Shown: positions 33,081 through 41,726 of the stretch, piece by piece
Numbering within the stretch: the first letter of the stretch is position 1
Layout of the letters: every line of letters starts with the position of its first letter
Source: Streptomyces iranensis
GTDB taxonomy: Bacteria > Actinomycetota > Actinomycetes > Streptomycetales > Streptomycetaceae
Reading direction: 5' to 3'
Length of the DNA stretch: 64,000 bases
NCBI RefSeq assembly: GCF_017874715.1
Contig: NZ_JAGGLR010000012.1
Span: 186,001 to 250,000, forward strand
Program-made: the position numbers and the translations under genes
Notes under the pieces: model-generated
What the model was told of the DNA's origin: nothing
Seen by the model: only the letters and a program-made list of their open reading frames with translations
Databases searched by the model: none

Positions 33081-34627
33081 TCAGGAGACGGGTGCGTGGT
33101 GGTAGTCCGCTGCGGCGAATGCCTTGCCCAGCTTGACGAGGGGCTCCGGGGCGTCCAGGCGTTCCATGACCGCCTCGATGAACATGAGCCAGTCGCGGTT
33201 GCCCCTGGCCGTCTCGAGCGCGGCCGCGAGGGTGTCCTCGGTGTTCGCCTTGACGGTGATGGCGAGGTTCTGGGGGTCGAAGGCTTCGACCAGCCGGTCG
33301 TATCGCCACGTGGCGATGTTGTTGTAGCCCGCGTCCGCGCCGAGGATGCAGCGCTCGACCGTGTAGCCGTCGTTGTTGATCAGGAAGATGACGGGGTGCA
33401 GTCCATGCCGCAGCACCGTGAGGTGCAGCCGTGCGGGAGCGGCAGTTCGGCGCATCCGTAGTACGAGGTGCCCTGATCGGCGATCACCACGTCGCCGGGT
33501 TCGAGGAACGCCTGGAGCTGCTCCCAGAAGCGTTCCTGGACCAGCCGGGCCGGGCGGACGGGCGCGCGCTCCTGCCCCGTGACGCGGCGCCGGAGGAGCG
33601 GGGTGATGGCGGCGGGCTTGTGGACGCCGGTGCTGACGAGCGCCAGCAGCGCGTCCTTCATGGATACGTGGGCGTACTGGGTGTCGCCGATGGCGGCGGC
33701 CGTCGGATGCAGGGCGATGACCCGTGACGGGTCGATGTTCTGGGAGAACCCGCCGGTGACCGAGTCGGTGAACTGAGTGCCGACGGCCAGCAGGCAGTCC
33801 GCGTTCTCGATGGCCTCCCTGACGTACGTGTCGCTGAGCCTGCCCGCGTATCCGCCGATGAACTGGTCGTGGTCCTCCGGGAAGACGCCCTTGGCATTGC
33901 TGAGGCAGGCGACCGGGCAGCCGATCTTTTCGGCGAGTTCCCTCAGCCGGCCGGTGAGGTGGTACCGGTCGATCTCGGGGCCGATCAGCAGGGCCACCGA
34001 CCGGGCCGCGCGCAGCACATCCCGCGCCTGGCCCGCGAACCGCTCCAGCTTGCGGGGGTCGCTGGAGGGTTCCAGGAGGGCCAGCGGCTCGGCCGGTGCC
34101 TCGATCGTCTCGTACGCGACGTCCGAGGGCAGCATGATGTACACGGGACGCTTGAGCAGCCAGCAGAAGCGCAGCACCCGGTCGATCTCCGAAGCGGCGT
34201 TGTCGCGGCTCAGCACGGCCTGCGCGACCGTGTACTCGCCCGCACACTTCGCGGCGCGGGTGAAGTCGCCGTCGCCGGTCGTGTGGTGGACCTTCTGCTT
34301 GCCCTCCACGACGAAGGTGGCCGGTGTCCCCACGATGGACACGACGGGCACCGACTCGGCGTACGCGCCGGCGATGCCGTTGAGGGCGCTCAGCTCCCCC
34401 ACGCCGAAGGTGGTGATGAGAGCCGCGATTCCGTTCAGCCGGCCGTAGCCGTCCGCGGCGTAGGCGGCATTGAGCTCATTGCAGTTCCCGACCCATTCGA
34501 TGCCGTCCATCGCCTCGACCTGGTCCAGGAATTCCAGCTGGTAGTCGCCGGGCACGCCGAAGACATGCCTGACCCCGATCTCCCGCAGCCGGCGCAGGAG
34601 GTAGTCACCCACGGTGCATATGCCCAT
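33081..34627 (-). pseudogene. ThDP-dependent 2-oxoacid decarboxylase (pyruvate/indolepyruvate type), broken by deletion
   Basis: From ATG 34627 the frame gives an excellent decarboxylase N-terminus: VRHVFGVPGDYQLEFLDQ with the ThDP-activating Glu in GNCNELNAAYAADGYGR, then the middle domain. After LPLPHGCT (near 33425) the frame runs to a stop at 33380. The C-terminal part, VLRHGLHPVIFLINNDGYTVE to the stop at 33081, continues in another frame. By comparison with intact family members about 45 residues are missing between them, including the GDGS part of the ThDP-Mg motif, while the NNDGY part is kept. It is therefore an out-of-frame internal deletion and should be inactive. It follows the amino acid oxidase gene. 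Confidence 0.88.
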
Positions 34628-34738
34628 GCCGCGACCTCTCTTGGTGCTACCCCGGGACGCGTCCCGCCGAACGGGCGACGGCCGCGCCGGCGCCCCTGCC
34701 GCGAGAACGGCCCGCGGCGAGGACACCACCCGCGTGGG

Positions 34739-35887
34739 CTATCCGCTGACCGCTGTGAACCGGGTCGCCCGATAGGGGTCCAGCACATCCACCCTGACGT
34801 CGTCCAGGACCTCCGTGGCCAGCAGTTGCGCGAGACAGGGGCCGAGGGTGATACCCGCGTTCGTGGTGACGCCGTGGACATTGTGATACAGGGGGCTGCG
34901 GCCGATGACGGGCAGCCCGTCGGCCGGAACGATGCGGCGCCCGACGGTGATCTTCTCGATCTCCGCCCGCCGCAGTGGCGGCAGCACCGTGGCCGCGTCG
35001 GCCAGCAGCCCCTCGCCGTCCAGCCCCGCCGGGTCGGAGACCGGTGTGCCGGTGTAGTGCCTGGCCAGCACCACCCGCCCGTCCGTGCGCTGGATGGCGT
35101 GGATGTCCGAGGCGAGCAGCACCCGCTCCAGGAAGGGCGGCAGCGGGGCGAGATGGACGATGGTGCCGGAGGAATCGACCAGCGGCACGGTGACGCCCAG
35201 CGGGTCCAGCAGCGAAGGCGAGTCCGCGCCACAGGCGACGACCACGTGGTCGCACTCGATCCGCCCGCTCGAGGTGACCACGGCTCGGGCGCGGTCCCCG
35301 GCGCCCTCGACAGCCGTGACGTCGGCGCCGTAGCGGAAGTCCACCCCGAGCCTCGTGCCGGCGTCCACCAGTGCGGCGACGGCCCCGGCGGGGTCGACGG
35401 AGCCCTCGTCGGGTGTGAAGAAGCCGACGGCTTCGTCGGCGACGACGGCGCCGGGGAGCAGCTCCCTGGCCTCGGTGGCGGTGATGGCTCGGGAGGGGCT
35501 GCCCCAGGCCAGCCGTCGGCGCAGGTCGCCGCGGAGAAGGTCGTGTTCCGCGCCGTGGCCGGGTGCGAGCTGCACCGTTCCGCCCCAGCGGACCGGCAGG
35601 GCCTCGCCGAGCTCGTGGTGCAGCCGCCGCCAGGCGCCGAGCGCGAGACGGTGCAGGCCGAAGTAGTGCCGGGACGTGCCGTCCGACAGCGAGGTGCCGT
35701 TGCGGAAGTACGTCTGGTTGGTGAGCCAGGCGAAGGCGGCGGACGTGGCCCCGGCCGCGGGACCCTCGCGGTCCAGGACGGTCACGCGGGCGCCGCTCAG
35801 GGCGAGCTGCCTGGCCAGCGCCGTGCCGAGAATGCCGGCGCCGACGACCACCACATGGGCGGAGGAGGGGGAAGGGAGGGGTGGCAT
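34739..35887 (-). CDS. FAD-dependent amino acid oxidase (DAO family)
   Basis: 382 residues. The N-terminal VVVVGAGILG (GxGxxG at 16-21) and LDREGPAAGATSAAFAW mark the DAO/glycine oxidase/sarcosine oxidase family. The C-terminal VGRRIVPADGLPVIG and the Gly-rich TTNAGITLGPCLAQLLA close the FAD site. The enzyme would oxidise an amine or amino acid to an imine that hydrolyses to a 2-oxo acid. It is encoded between the MFS gene (43 bases upstream) and the broken decarboxylase (111 bases downstream), which would have taken the oxo acid on to an aldehyde. The start is ATG 35887. Confidence 0.88.
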   Translation of the reverse strand: MPPLPSPSSAHVVVVGAGILGTALARQLALSGARVTVLDREGPAAGATSAAFAWLTNQTYFRNGTSLSDGTSRHYFGLHRLALGAWRRLHHELGEALPVRWGGTVQLAPGHGAEHDLLRGDLRRRLAWGSPSRAITATEARELLPGAVVADEAVGFFTPDEGSVDPAGAVAALVDAGTRLGVDFRYGADVTAVEGAGDRARAVVTSSGRIECDHVVVACGADSPSLLDPLGVTVPLVDSSGTIVHLAPLPPFLERVLLASDIHAIQRTDGRVVLARHYTGTPVSDPAGLDGEGLLADAATVLPPLRRAEIEKITVGRRIVPADGLPVIGRSPLYHNVHGVTTNAGITLGPCLAQLLATEVLDDVRVDVLDPYRATRFTAVSG

Positions 35888-35930
35888 GGGTCTCCTTGCT
35901 CGTCGTGGTCTCTCTGCGGTTTCAGGTGGG

Positions 35931-37331
35931 CTATTGGGCCGGCCAGCCCGGTCGCGTGGCGTCGGCCGGCTGCCGCGGTCCGTGGCCCCGCTCCTCGGCC
36001 CCGCTCGCCTGGGCGAGGCTGAGCCGGCGGGTTTCCGGCGCCATGCGCCACGAGACGGCGAGCCCGATCGTTCCGATGCCCGCCGCGATGTACAGGCCGG
36101 TGCTGGTGCCCCATCGGTCGGTGGTGAGGGGCAGGAGGAAGGTGCCCGTGGCCGATCCGATGCGGCTCACGGCAGTGGCCACGCCCATGCCCGTGCCGCG
36201 CAGATCGGTGGGGAACAGCTCATTGGGGTAGACGAACTGCAGCGCGGCGCCGGCCGCCTCGGCCAGGTTGAACACGATGAACAGCGTGATCACCAGCCCG
36301 CTGGTGGCCCATGGATTGATCCCGAGAACCAGCAGCGCCACGGTGAACACGGCCGTGGAGACGAGCAGCAGCGTCCTGCGGCCGAGAGTGTTGATGACGA
36401 GCATGCCGAGGGCGGTGCCCACAATCGCGAACGACTGCACCAGCACGCTGGCCCCCAGTGCGTTGTCGACCCCGAGCGAGGTGAGCAGCTGCGGCTGGAA
36501 GGTCTTCACCGCGAACGAGGGCGCCACCTGACAGACCCAGAAGATCGAGCAGAACGCCAGCATCGGCCCGTAGCCGCGGCGGAACAGCTCACCGATGCCG
36601 CTCAGTGCCGGGCCCTTCCGCACGGGGGTGGCGCGCGTCTCGGCGGCCAGCGCTTCGAAGTCGGCCTGCGGCCCGAGGTGTTCGGTGACGACCGCGCGCG
36701 CCTCGTCGGTGCGGCCGACACTCAGCAGCCAGCGCGGGGACTCGGGGGTGCCCAGCCGTAGCAGCAGGAAGACGAGCGAGGGGACGGCCGCGCTGGCCAG
36801 CATCCAGCGCCAGGCTCCGTCGCCGAGACCGGCCATCAGATAGCCGACCGCGTAGCTCGCGGTGAAACCCACCCACAGGACCAGCACCAGCGAGACGAGC
36901 ACCGGCCCGCGCAGCCGCCGGGGCAGGAATTCGGTGGCCAGGGCCGTGGCGATGGGGTAGTCGGCGCCGAGCGCGACCCCCATGACGAAGCGCATGAGGA
37001 ACAGGGACAGGGCGTCCACGGCGAAGAACTGGAGCGCGGAACACACCACGAACACCAAAAGGTTCACGGTGTACATTCCGCTGCGTCCGAGCCGGTCGGT
37101 CAGCGGCCCGAATATCAGGCCGCCGAGGAACATGCCCATCAGCGCCGAGGCACCGATGAGTCCCTCGCCCAGCGAGCCCATTCCCAGGTCCGTGGCGATC
37201 GTGGGCAGTGCCACCGCGATGATGCCGAGGAGATAGCCGTCGCAGAAGGGGCCGCCTGCCGCGACGAAGGCGACCTTGCGGTGGAATCGGCAGGTGGGCA
37301 GGTCGTCCAGGGGGACTTTGCGCGTGTCCAC
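35931..37331 (-). CDS. MFS transporter (sugar porter/aromatic-acid symporter-like)
   Basis: 466 residues with 12 membrane helices. Family signatures include FGPLTDRLGRSGMY (the loop 2-3 motif), RFVMGVALGADYPIATAL, LPRRLRGPV, PESPRWLLSVGR and the repeat-two motif NTLGRRTLL. It is a proton symporter-type importer in the cytoplasmic membrane. It is divergent from the LysR gene and upstream of the amino acid oxidase, so an amino acid or amine is its likely cargo (inference). Confidence 0.9.
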   Translation of the reverse strand: MDTRKVPLDDLPTCRFHRKVAFVAAGGPFCDGYLLGIIAVALPTIATDLGMGSLGEGLIGASALMGMFLGGLIFGPLTDRLGRSGMYTVNLLVFVVCSALQFFAVDALSLFLMRFVMGVALGADYPIATALATEFLPRRLRGPVLVSLVLVLWVGFTASYAVGYLMAGLGDGAWRWMLASAAVPSLVFLLLRLGTPESPRWLLSVGRTDEARAVVTEHLGPQADFEALAAETRATPVRKGPALSGIGELFRRGYGPMLAFCSIFWVCQVAPSFAVKTFQPQLLTSLGVDNALGASVLVQSFAIVGTALGMLVINTLGRRTLLLVSTAVFTVALLVLGINPWATSGLVITLFIVFNLAEAAGAALQFVYPNELFPTDLRGTGMGVATAVSRIGSATGTFLLPLTTDRWGTSTGLYIAAGIGTIGLAVSWRMAPETRRLSLAQASGAEERGHGPRQPADATRPGWPAQ

Positions 37332-37445
37332 GGTGTCTCATCTCCCCATGGGAATCGGCAGTCGGATGTGACGTGGGTCTCCGGCCGGTGGACACACGTT
37401 AGGTCGGGCTTAAGATGCCTGTCACGCTCAAGTTTTCGAGACCGA

Positions 37446-37464
37446 ATATCGACGGGATCGATAT
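37446..37464. promoter_or_regulatory. Inverted repeat at the LysR start (T-N11-A)
   Basis: ATATCG and CGATAT are perfect 6-bp arms with a 7-base spacer, containing T-N11-A (37449-37461). The right arm enters the proposed ATG of the LysR gene, suggesting autoregulation. Confidence 0.5.
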
Positions 37465-38341
37465 GTTCGTCGTAGAGGAGGTCGAGACTTTCCTCGCGAT
37501 CGCCCGCTCGGGAAGCCTCGCCCAAGCCGCCCGGATCGTGCACACCTCCCAGTCGACCGTGAGTTACCGGCTGGAACGGCTGGAAAAGCGCCTGGGGCGG
37601 CGTCTTGTCCTGCGGGCACGGGGAGCGAAGGGGATCGGGCTGACGGTCGCGGGTGAGCGCTACCGCGAGCTCGCCGAGCAGTGGGAACGGCTCGTCGGCG
37701 AGGCCGCCCGGATCCGCGAAGCCCCGGACGCGGCCCTGGCCATGGGCGGCGCCGACGCCATCAGCATCTATGTGTTCGACTCGCTCGTCGGAGAACTGCG
37801 CACCCGGCTCCCCCAGCTGCGGCTCACCCTGGAAAGCGGGCGCAGCACAGCGCTGTGCGACCGCGTCGTCGCCGGCCATCTCGACGTCGCCTTCGTCTTC
37901 TACGAGCCGGTCCACACCGACCTTCGGGTGCGTCCACTCGCGCGATATCCGATGCTCGCCGCCGTCAACTCTCCATCGATCGACGACGAATACCGGGAAG
38001 CGGCCGGGGCGCTGCCGCTCTCCGCGCTGTCCCGGTCGAACGAGATATACCTGCCCTGGGGCCCCGACTACGACCTGTGGCGGGAGCGGAACCTGCTGCG
38101 GGAGCCCGTCCACACCGTCACCATGGTGCATACGCTGCCACCGCTGCTGCGCACCCCGGACTGCTGGACCGTGACCCCCTCCTTCATGGCCGACGACCTG
38201 AAGGCGCGAACGGGATGCCGTGTCCTCCCGCTGCGCGACGGGCCACCCGACCGGACCATCTACTGGGTGGAGCACAAGCGCCGCCGGGCCGACAACGCCA
38301 CGGCGTTGCGAGCCCTGGAAGACCTGCTCGCCCGGCGCTGA
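37463..38341 (+). CDS. LysR-family transcriptional regulator
   Basis: 292 residues from ATG 37463; an ATG 48 bases earlier would add a non-typical extension. The HTH reads EEVETFLAIARSGSLAQAARI and SQSTVSYRLERLEKRLG. The effector domain has VVAGHLDVAFVFYEP and an unusual Trp-rich LPWGPDYDLWRERNLL segment. It is divergent from the MFS-oxidase-decarboxylase operon and is its likely regulator. It converges with the alpha/beta hydrolase gene, with only nine bases between the stops. Confidence 0.9.
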   Translation: MFVVEEVETFLAIARSGSLAQAARIVHTSQSTVSYRLERLEKRLGRRLVLRARGAKGIGLTVAGERYRELAEQWERLVGEAARIREAPDAALAMGGADAISIYVFDSLVGELRTRLPQLRLTLESGRSTALCDRVVAGHLDVAFVFYEPVHTDLRVRPLARYPMLAAVNSPSIDDEYREAAGALPLSALSRSNEIYLPWGPDYDLWRERNLLREPVHTVTMVHTLPPLLRTPDCWTVTPSFMADDLKARTGCRVLPLRDGPPDRTIYWVEHKRRRADNATALRALEDLLARR

Positions 38342-38350
38342 GGCCGTTCC

Positions 38351-39277
38351 CTAGACCGCTCGGTCCAGGTGCTCGCCGAAGAAGCCCACGAGCTTCTCGA
38401 CGGCGGGGTCCACGTACTGCTTTCTGTCGTAGAGGTCGACATGGCTCGCGCCGTCGATCCAGTGGATCTCCTTGGGGCCGATGGCCCGCTGGAACGCTTC
38501 GACGCTCATCCAGGAGGTGACGGCTCGGGCTCCGACGATCACGAGCAGAGGCCGTTGCCCGATCAGCGGGATCGGGCTGAAGGCGTCGAAGGCCGCCATC
38601 TTGTCGACGCTGGTCCAGGTGAGGAAGCCCGCCGAGCGGGGGTGCCGGGCGCGCGGGGTGCGGTAGTACGCGAAGCCCTCGGCGCCGTGCTCTCCGCCGA
38701 GCGCGCGGGCCTGCTCGGCGGTGTCGGGGAAGAGGGTCAGAACCGGCGGCGCCTCACCACGGGCCTCGGTGGTGCGTGCGTCGGCCGCGGCGGCCAGCAT
38801 GCTCTGGAACACGGCCGGGTCCTGGGTCCCGTCGGCTCCCAGCCGGAACTGGCGGGCGATGTCGACGGCGCTGACCGTGGCGACGGCCTGGATGCGGTGA
38901 TCGCTCGCAGTGGCGGGCAGTACGTAGCCACCGGAGGCGCAGATGCCGAGTGCGCCGATGCGCTCCGAGTCCGCTTCGCCGCGGGTGGTGAGGAAGGAGA
39001 CGGCGGCCTTGAGGTCCTCGACACGGTGGGCGGGATCCTCCAGACCGCACGGCAGGCCACCGCTTTCGCCCTGGTGGGCCGCGTCGAACGCGAGCGTGAC
39101 GAAGCCCCGCTCGGCCAGGCGCTGCGCGTACAGGCCCGCGGCCTGCTCCTTCACCCCGCTGCCGGGGTGGCCGACGACGATCGCCGGGCGCGGGCCGCGC
39201 GCGGGGGCGTCGGGGACGTAGAGGTGACCGGCGAGCGGGATGCCGGCACTGTCGAAGGTGATGTTCGTCTTCGCCAC
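38351..39277 (-). CDS. Alpha/beta hydrolase (dienelactone hydrolase/peptidase-like)
   Basis: 308 residues. The nucleophile elbow is GICASGGYV (Ser in C-A-S-G-G), preceded by HPGSGVKEQAAG; the catalytic His lies in DGASHVDLYD near the C-terminus. The core AIVVGHPGSG and VTLAFDAAHQGES is that of DLH-like esterases. The start is GTG with GGAG six bases upstream. The gene is divergent from an XRE/MmyB regulator across 252 bases that hold a long palindrome, an arrangement frequent in Streptomyces. The substrate is unknown. Confidence 0.88.
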   Translation of the reverse strand: MAKTNITFDSAGIPLAGHLYVPDAPARGPRPAIVVGHPGSGVKEQAAGLYAQRLAERGFVTLAFDAAHQGESGGLPCGLEDPAHRVEDLKAAVSFLTTRGEADSERIGALGICASGGYVLPATASDHRIQAVATVSAVDIARQFRLGADGTQDPAVFQSMLAAAADARTTEARGEAPPVLTLFPDTAEQARALGGEHGAEGFAYYRTPRARHPRSAGFLTWTSVDKMAAFDAFSPIPLIGQRPLLVIVGARAVTSWMSVEAFQRAIGPKEIHWIDGASHVDLYDRKQYVDPAVEKLVGFFGEHLDRAV

Positions 39278-39458
39278 GGGATGCTCCAGGTGTGCTGTCA
39301 CGGCGGAGCCGCACCCGGGCGGTGCTTCGCGCCGGGGCGATGGATCCGCCACGGACCTGTGGATCCGCTCCAGGCGGGGCCGCCCCGGACGGTGGGCTCC
39401 GCGCCCGGCACATCGCCGGGCACTCCCCCACCCTCGGCGCCACCCACGGCACACAAAA

Positions 39459-39492
39459 GGGGCACGTTTCTGCCTGGGAAGAAATCTGCCCC
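39459..39492. promoter_or_regulatory. 34-bp nested palindrome in the hydrolase/XRE promoter region
   Basis: Outer arms GGGGCA/TGCCCC and inner arms TTTCT/AGAAA are placed symmetrically (2-base gaps, 8-base centre). It lies about 38 bases before the regulator ATG. It is a probable operator of the XRE/MmyB protein. Confidence 0.65.
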
Positions 39493-39529
39493 CTCTCCTC
39501 TCGTGTCCCCTCGTGGCGCTCACGCGACA

Positions 39530-40390
39530 ATGGAACCCATGACTCCGGCACCCGCCCCCCGCGAGCTCGGGGCCTTCCTCAAGGCTCGCCGAGCGCAGCT
39601 GGCGCCGCGGGACCTGGGCCTGCCCGAGACGGACTCCCATCGCCGGGTCGCGGGACTCCGCCGCCAGGAGGTCGCCCAGCTCGCGGCCATCAGCGTCGAC
39701 TACTACACACGCTTGGAGCAGGGCCGCGTCCGGGCGTCCGTATCGGTGCTCACCACCCTCGCCCGCGCGCTGCGCCTCGACGACGACCAGCGGAAGTACC
39801 TGTACGAACTCGCCGGCAGGGCTGATGAGTGGCCGCGCCGCCGACGGCGGGCCGCGCAGCGCGTGCGGCCCACCATGCGGCGCCTCCTCGACCAGCTCAC
39901 CGCAGCCCCCGCCATCGTTCTCGGGCGGCGGATGGACATCCTGGCCTGGAACGTCGCCGCCGCGGCCCTGTTCACCGACTTCTCGCTGATGCCGTCGGGG
40001 CGGCGCAACTATGTGCGGCTGCTGTTCACGGACCCGATCGTCCGAGACATGCACCAGGAGTGGCGGCACGACGCCCGGGACGCCGTCGCCGCGCTGCGCA
40101 TGGAGGCCGCGGCCGACCCCGACGACCCCGAACTGGCCCAGCTCGTCGGCGAACTGTCCTTCGGGGACGCCGACTTCCGCATCTGGTGGGCCGAGCACCG
40201 GGTCAACAGCGACAGTTACGGCACCAAGCACTACCGGCATCGGCTGGTCGGCGACCTGACGCTGGACTGCGACATCTGGAGCAGCCCCGACGGCTCGGGG
40301 CAGCGTCTCATGGTCCTCACCGCCGAGCCCGGCAGCGCTTCGCACGACGCCCTGCGCGTCCTCACGTCCTGGACGGCCGATCAGCGGTGA
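39530..40390 (+). CDS. XRE/MmyB-like regulator with ligand-binding domain
   Basis: 286 residues. The N-terminal HTH reads LGAFLKARRAQLAP, RRVAGLRRQEVAQLAAIS and VDYYTRLEQGR. The C-terminal MmyB-like domain (about 105-280) shows DILAWNVAAAALF, NYVRLLFTDP and a WWAEHRVNS region, a fold known to bind fatty-acid-like ligands in relatives. Two in-frame ATGs (39530 and 39539) lack a strong ribosome site. It is divergent from the alpha/beta hydrolase. Its 3' end overlaps the convergent E2 gene by 10 bases. Confidence 0.9.
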   Translation: MEPMTPAPAPRELGAFLKARRAQLAPRDLGLPETDSHRRVAGLRRQEVAQLAAISVDYYTRLEQGRVRASVSVLTTLARALRLDDDQRKYLYELAGRADEWPRRRRRAAQRVRPTMRRLLDQLTAAPAIVLGRRMDILAWNVAAAALFTDFSLMPSGRRNYVRLLFTDPIVRDMHQEWRHDARDAVAALRMEAAADPDDPELAQLVGELSFGDADFRIWWAEHRVNSDSYGTKHYRHRLVGDLTLDCDIWSSPDGSGQRLMVLTAEPGSASHDALRVLTSWTADQR

Positions 40391-41697
40391 AGGACCATCA
40401 GGTCCGGCCGCTCGAGGAAGCGGGCGATGTCGCGCAGGACGAGCGAACCGAGTTCGCCGTCGACGAGACGGTGGTCGAACGACAGGGCGAGGGTCGTGGT
40501 GTCGCGCAGCCGTATGCGTCCCTTGTGTTCCCACGGCGTTCGCCGCACCTGGCCGAAGCAGAGGATCGCCGCCTCGCCGGGGTTGAGGATCGGTGTTCCG
40601 CCGTCGATGCCGAAGACACCGATGTTGGTGATCGTGAACGTCCCGTTTCTCATCCGCTCGGGTGGCGTCTTGCCTGCGCGGGCCTCGTCGACGAGGTCGG
40701 TGAGCGCCAAGGCGATCTCACGCAGGGAGAGCCGCTGGGCCGCGGCGATGTTGGGGACGATGAGCCCTCGCGGTGTCGCCGCGGCGATGCCGAGATTGAC
40801 ATCGGAGTACTGGACGATCTCACCGGCCTCGGCGTCCCACTTCGCGTTGATCCCGGGATGCCGTGAGATGGCGGTCAACGCTGCCTTGAGGACGAGACAC
40901 AGCGGTGTCAGGCGTACCCCGTCGAACGCCTTGTCGGCGCGTGCCCGCTTCAGCAGTTTGAGGGACCGCGTCACGTCGGCGGTGACCCATTCCGTGACGT
41001 GCGGAGCGGTGAAAGCGCTCTTGACCATGGCCTCCGCGATGTGTTTGCGCACTCCGCGAATCGGTGTGCGCACCACCTCGTCACGGGCGGGGTCAGGGGC
41101 GTTCGACGGGGTTGCCCGCTTCTCGGCGAGGCGGTGGACATCCTCGCGGGTGATGCGTCCCGACGCACCCGTGGCAGTCACCAGGGCCAGGTCGACTCCG
41201 AGGTCACGGGCGAGCTTGCGCACCGGTGGGGCGGCGAGGGATTTCCCGCTGGGCGGTGTGACGGCCGGCGGCGTGGGCTTCCTCTTGCGCGGGCGGCGCG
41301 CCGTCCGGGCGTGGGCCGGCCCATAGCCGACCAGGACGGGCTCGCGGGCAGGGGCGGACGGCTGCTCGTCCCGGGCACCGTCCGGGGCGGGCGGATCGGC
41401 GGGCTCTTGGAACGTGGCGTCGGGTTCGAGCCCCGTACGCGGGGCGGTGTCGTCCTCGACCTGGAACGCGATGATCGGCGCGCCGACGGCCACCGCCTCA
41501 CCGGCGGCACACAGGATCCCGGTGACGGTCCCGGCGTACGGGCTGGGCAGCTCCACCGCCGCCTTCGCCGTCTCGATCTCCACGATGATGTCGTTGACGC
41601 CGACCCGGTCACCGGGTGCCACGCGCCATTCGAGGATCTCGGCTTCGGTGAGGCCCTCGCCGACATCGGGGAGATGGAAGTGCTTGGTAACGAGCAT
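40381..41697 (-). CDS. Branched-chain 2-oxoacid dehydrogenase E2 (dihydrolipoyl acyltransferase)
   Basis: 438 residues from ATG with GGAGGACGCG upstream. One N-terminal lipoyl domain carries the lipoyl-Lys in EIETAKAAVELPSP. A Pro/Arg/Lys-rich linker is followed by a peripheral-subunit-binding domain (VRKLARDLGVDLALVTATG, GRITREDV). The catalytic domain ends in FDHRLVDGELG (HRxxDG). It transfers the acyl group from lipoyl to CoA within the multienzyme core. It is the third enzyme gene of the operon, 29 bases after E1beta. No E3 gene lies in the operon, so a shared lipoamide dehydrogenase must be used. Confidence 0.93.
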   Translation of the reverse strand: MLVTKHFHLPDVGEGLTEAEILEWRVAPGDRVGVNDIIVEIETAKAAVELPSPYAGTVTGILCAAGEAVAVGAPIIAFQVEDDTAPRTGLEPDATFQEPADPPAPDGARDEQPSAPAREPVLVGYGPAHARTARRPRKRKPTPPAVTPPSGKSLAAPPVRKLARDLGVDLALVTATGASGRITREDVHRLAEKRATPSNAPDPARDEVVRTPIRGVRKHIAEAMVKSAFTAPHVTEWVTADVTRSLKLLKRARADKAFDGVRLTPLCLVLKAALTAISRHPGINAKWDAEAGEIVQYSDVNLGIAAATPRGLIVPNIAAAQRLSLREIALALTDLVDEARAGKTPPERMRNGTFTITNIGVFGIDGGTPILNPGEAAILCFGQVRRTPWEHKGRIRLRDTTTLALSFDHRLVDGELGSLVLRDIARFLERPDLMVLHR

Positions 41698-41726
41698 CGC
41701 GTCCTCCGGGAGGTTCGCCGGACAGT

